From NCBI GenBank assembly GCA_030141605.1, contig JAQGDQ010000662.1:1-64000 (forward strand): a DNA stretch of 64,000 bases, read 5' to 3'. The notes beneath the pieces were generated by a model. The model was given only the letters and a program-made list of their open reading frames with translations, did not search any database and was not told the DNA's origin. Every line of letters begins with the position of its first letter. The first letter of the stretch is position 1. Made by a program: the position numbers and the translations under genes. The DNA is from Tubiluchus corallicola (taxonomy: Eukaryota > Priapulida > Priapulimorpha > Priapulimorphida > Tubiluchidae). Of this stretch, positions 61,600 through 64,000 are shown piece by piece.

Positions 61600-61695
61600 A
61601 TACTGTTGTGGCAGGGTTGGAACCTAGCCCGTTAGAGTCTTCTAAGATCAAGCACTAAACCAGCAGAGCCTTAATAGCCTCATTCATACGTTTTT
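61600..61695 (-). repeat. tRNA-like SINE head
   Basis: The minus strand has TGGTTTAGTGCTTGATC (A-box-like) and GGTTCCAACCC (B-box-like) at tRNA-like spacing. No cloverleaf good enough for a real tRNA. Just right of the LINE. Confidence 0.4.
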
Positions 61696-62660
61696 CCTGA
61701 CTGCAAGGAAGTATGTTGAATAACGAGATAAAATACCTTATTTTTTTTTAATTGAAGTGAGGAATAAGTAACCTTTAATTGCATGTTTACAACAGGTAAA
61801 GCAACAAATTTCGAAAGGTACCAACAATACTTAGAAATAAAATCTTGCTGAATTAAGTTTTAACCTTCATGATGTGTTTATCCAGTAATTCCACTCAGGG
61901 GGAGGTATCTTCAGTCTCAACAAAGCTAATTCATTGTACAAACTTTGTAAAGCATGGATACGTGTATATATACATTTACTGAGATACATAGCTGAAATAT
62001 AAACTGCATAACCGTGATCTAGACTCCATGTAATTGCAATAAGCAGCATTACGATGTTGGAAAAATGATTAATGGTTGTTATTCTTTATTGCTACTATAA
62101 ATATTGCCTCTGGGCATTTTTGTTTATTAATGTTATAAAATAAACTATTTCAATCCCAGTTTATTACCAACAGTTTATTCTATAATGGCTTGTGGTTATT
62201 TGATGTATGCTTGCAATACGAACACTTAAAATGTTGCTGCTAGAAAACTTATTTTCTTTTAACTTTGTGCCCATTTGCAAAATTTTTCTGCATGTGTACT
62301 GAGAGGTGAAGTATATAGCTGAGTGGTCATAGTATTGCACTTGGTGACGCAAGTAAAAGTTTATGAATGGTGCTGAGGACGGTCAATTACTGGATGGGTG
62401 AAGTGGTTCGTACTCGCTCTGGACGGTTTATTCGCCATGCTGATTCTAGTTGTTAACTTCATAGAGAGACAATGTTCATACATTCGAATATGGCTGAGAC
62501 ACTTCTTATGGTTCAGTGGCTCATCTTAGATACATTCTTGATATTAAGCCCGGTTCCTGTCTTGCCCTAAACATCGGTGTTGAGTAAGCTCTGCCAATAA
62601 ATGCTGGATTCCGGTCGAATTGTATCAAAGATATTTAGAAATATATTTTCATAGAAATTC

Positions 62661-62890
62661 TTAAAGGACAAGAAAACACTCTTCATAAATCAGTCTTAAA
62701 AAATTCATCTTGATGCATTCGTCTTATTGCAAAAATTCGTCTTATTGCACACAGATTTTATATGAACAGTGGTATAAAACTTGCATAAAATTGTCAATTT
62801 AATATCTTGCCATGACCGTTAGGTGCAGCCATTTTAATGGTAAATCATTTAAACCAGTTTAAATAACATTTAAGTCTCTTCTACTTTTTC
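62661..62890. mobile_element. TIR element family B, copy 5 (partial)
   Basis: Starts CTTAAAGGACAAGAAAA and keeps ATGACCGTTAGGTGCAGCC and TTTTAATGGTAAATCATTT. The distal part is missing. Upstream of the PACSIN exon. Confidence 0.6.
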
Positions 62891-63564
62891 TAGATTGGGT
62901 TGGAAGATATCTGATTTAAAAAAAAGTCGAAAAATAGAATTTTTGGCAAAACGTTGACATCGTCTTCTTCTCATCTGATGCAATTTGATTGGACACGTTA
63001 TTTTTGAAGCCAACAAAATTCTTACACAAAGCCAGCGATTAAGCATCGTATTTCAAATCAGCAACCTTTCATCTGAAACCGTGACAAAAGCGTCATCGCT
63101 AAACTTGGCAATCTCTCATTTCAATCCTTAACTGAAATCACCGTCAAATCTTGAGATTGGATACATCTAGAGCTTACGCGGTTTTGGAAAGTTTTTCGTA
63201 CCATTACTGGTTCTGCTTCTGTGAGCCAGTGATAGTGTCCTCTCGACGATCTTGTGCTGAAATTTGTCATCAGCTGTTTGCATTCCTACATCAATGGTGG
63301 AATTTTTCTAAGATCATATAAACTACACGATCTCACGCTGCCCGATCTGCTGGAATTCGTTGTTTCGTATCAGTAATTCGTTTTATGCCTACGGTCAGCA
63401 GCATCTATTGAGTTGCTGTGAATCTGTGGTAGATTTTTGCATAATGCAGGCAGCGATATTAGTGTCCAAATAGAAGTTCAGTATCCATATATGGCTATTT
63501 AACAGCTGCGACTGGAATTTTACCTGTTCATTAAGTGATTTCGCACCGCTACCTCCAATCAATC

Positions 63565-63793
63565 ATGTCGTCTAACGCGTCTAAGGAGACCCTCCAGGAC
63601 GACGTCTTGGTCGTCGATTCGGGCTCGTTCTGGGAACCTGGTCAGTATCGTCGGACAGTAAGACGAGTGGACGACGGCTACTCTATGTGCAAAGAATTGG
63701 TGAACATGATTAGAGATAGGTGTGAGATTGAGGCAAAGTATGCTCAGGCCCTCAAGAAGCATGCAGAGGACTGGCATAAGAAGATAGAACATA
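63565..63793 (+). CDS. PACSIN: Syndapin/PACSIN F-BAR protein, first coding exon (gene continues beyond window)
   Basis: Peripheral membrane protein that senses and bends membrane in endocytosis, linking dynamin and N-WASP through a C-terminal SH3 domain (family knowledge; that part is outside the window). The 76 visible codons hold SGSFWEPGQYRRTVRRVDDG, then CKELVNMIRDRCEIEAKYAQ and ALKKHAEDWHKKIE. These are the N-terminus and first helix of the PACSIN F-BAR domain, with the family's F-W-E-x-G-x-Y-x-R-T-V-x-R pattern. The first ATG in frame at 63,565 is chosen because the codons upstream have no ATG. The exon ends at CATA|GTAAGT in phase 1. It is separated from the cyclase gene by about 14 kb of repeat-rich DNA and points away from it. 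Confidence 0.93.
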
Positions 63794-64000
63794 GTAAGTG
63801 TCCTAATCACTCACATTTTCTCGTTTGTTTCTAAAAGGCTACCATTTTTTCTCTGCGTCACTTGGAATAAAAACACTCGGAATATATTTGAATACGTCTT
63901 AGCTTCTTATTATTGTGTCCATTTTTTATAAAACACAATGTGCTTTATTAAATGAAAATTATTTTTACGCATGTTTAAATATTAGGTTCCAGAATTTAAA

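Larger units (their letters stand above)
61458..63564. other. Upstream region of PACSIN, no coding feature
   Basis: Holds a tRNA-like SINE head and a partial family B element. The last 500 bp before the start codon are less AT-rich and probably include the promoter and 5' UTR, but I see no reliable TATA box or splice site to fix the transcript start. Confidence 0.4.

Noticed and set aside
63535-63564. Upstream in-frame start for PACSIN at 63,535
   Set aside because: The codon is GTG, not ATG; the first ATG is at 63,565 and matches where family proteins begin.

Overview
The window is nuclear DNA from an animal. Genes are split by GT-AG introns, the non-coding DNA is AT-rich, and the mobile elements are metazoan types: a PHD/endonuclease/RT LINE, a Penelope-like element, hAT-type and TA-flanked MITEs, and tRNA-like SINE heads. 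I cannot name the species. Nothing bacterial or organellar is present.

Layout. Positions 1-10,281 hold no gene I can support, only minisatellites (33-, 60- and 50-bp units), a MITE and unique AT-rich DNA. From 49,672 down to 10,282 on the minus strand lies one large gene, a single-pass receptor guanylate cyclase of the natriuretic-peptide-receptor type. I reconstructed 24 coding exons with consistent phases, about 1,138 residues: signal peptide, ANF-receptor ligand-binding domain, one transmembrane helix, kinase homology domain, dimerisation coiled coil and cyclase domain. Exon 7 is present as three tandem copies (42,417-42,552; 42,632-42,767; 42,843-42,978). Each is 136 bp with the same phases, and together they look like mutually exclusive alternative exons in the membrane-proximal part of the ligand-binding domain. 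The cyclase domain keeps both metal-binding Asp residues. It has lost the catalytic Asn and Arg (now Ser and Lys), the pattern of a soluble-cyclase alpha subunit, so it may work only as a heterodimer partner or as a pseudo-cyclase.

The introns are crowded with repeats. These include five copies of one TA-flanked MITE (family A), several copies of a second TIR family (B), a third (C), a TTAA-flanked family (F), a Penelope-like element with inverted terminal arms (38,755-40,320), tandem arrays and a nested B-in-A-in-foldback insertion (18,121-19,363).

Between the cyclase gene and the right edge (49,700-63,560) is intergenic DNA. It carries a 3' fragment of a LINE (52,397-53,585), a perfect 33-bp hairpin (54,481-54,554), a hAT-type MITE with an 8-bp target duplication (55,380-55,885) and a nearly intact LINE of the CR1/jockey type (about 57,444-61,457) broken by one frameshift. 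Both LINE copies end with the same two-stem 3' RNA structure, supported by a compensatory base change. At 63,565 the first coding exon of a syndapin/PACSIN F-BAR gene starts on the plus strand and continues beyond the window.
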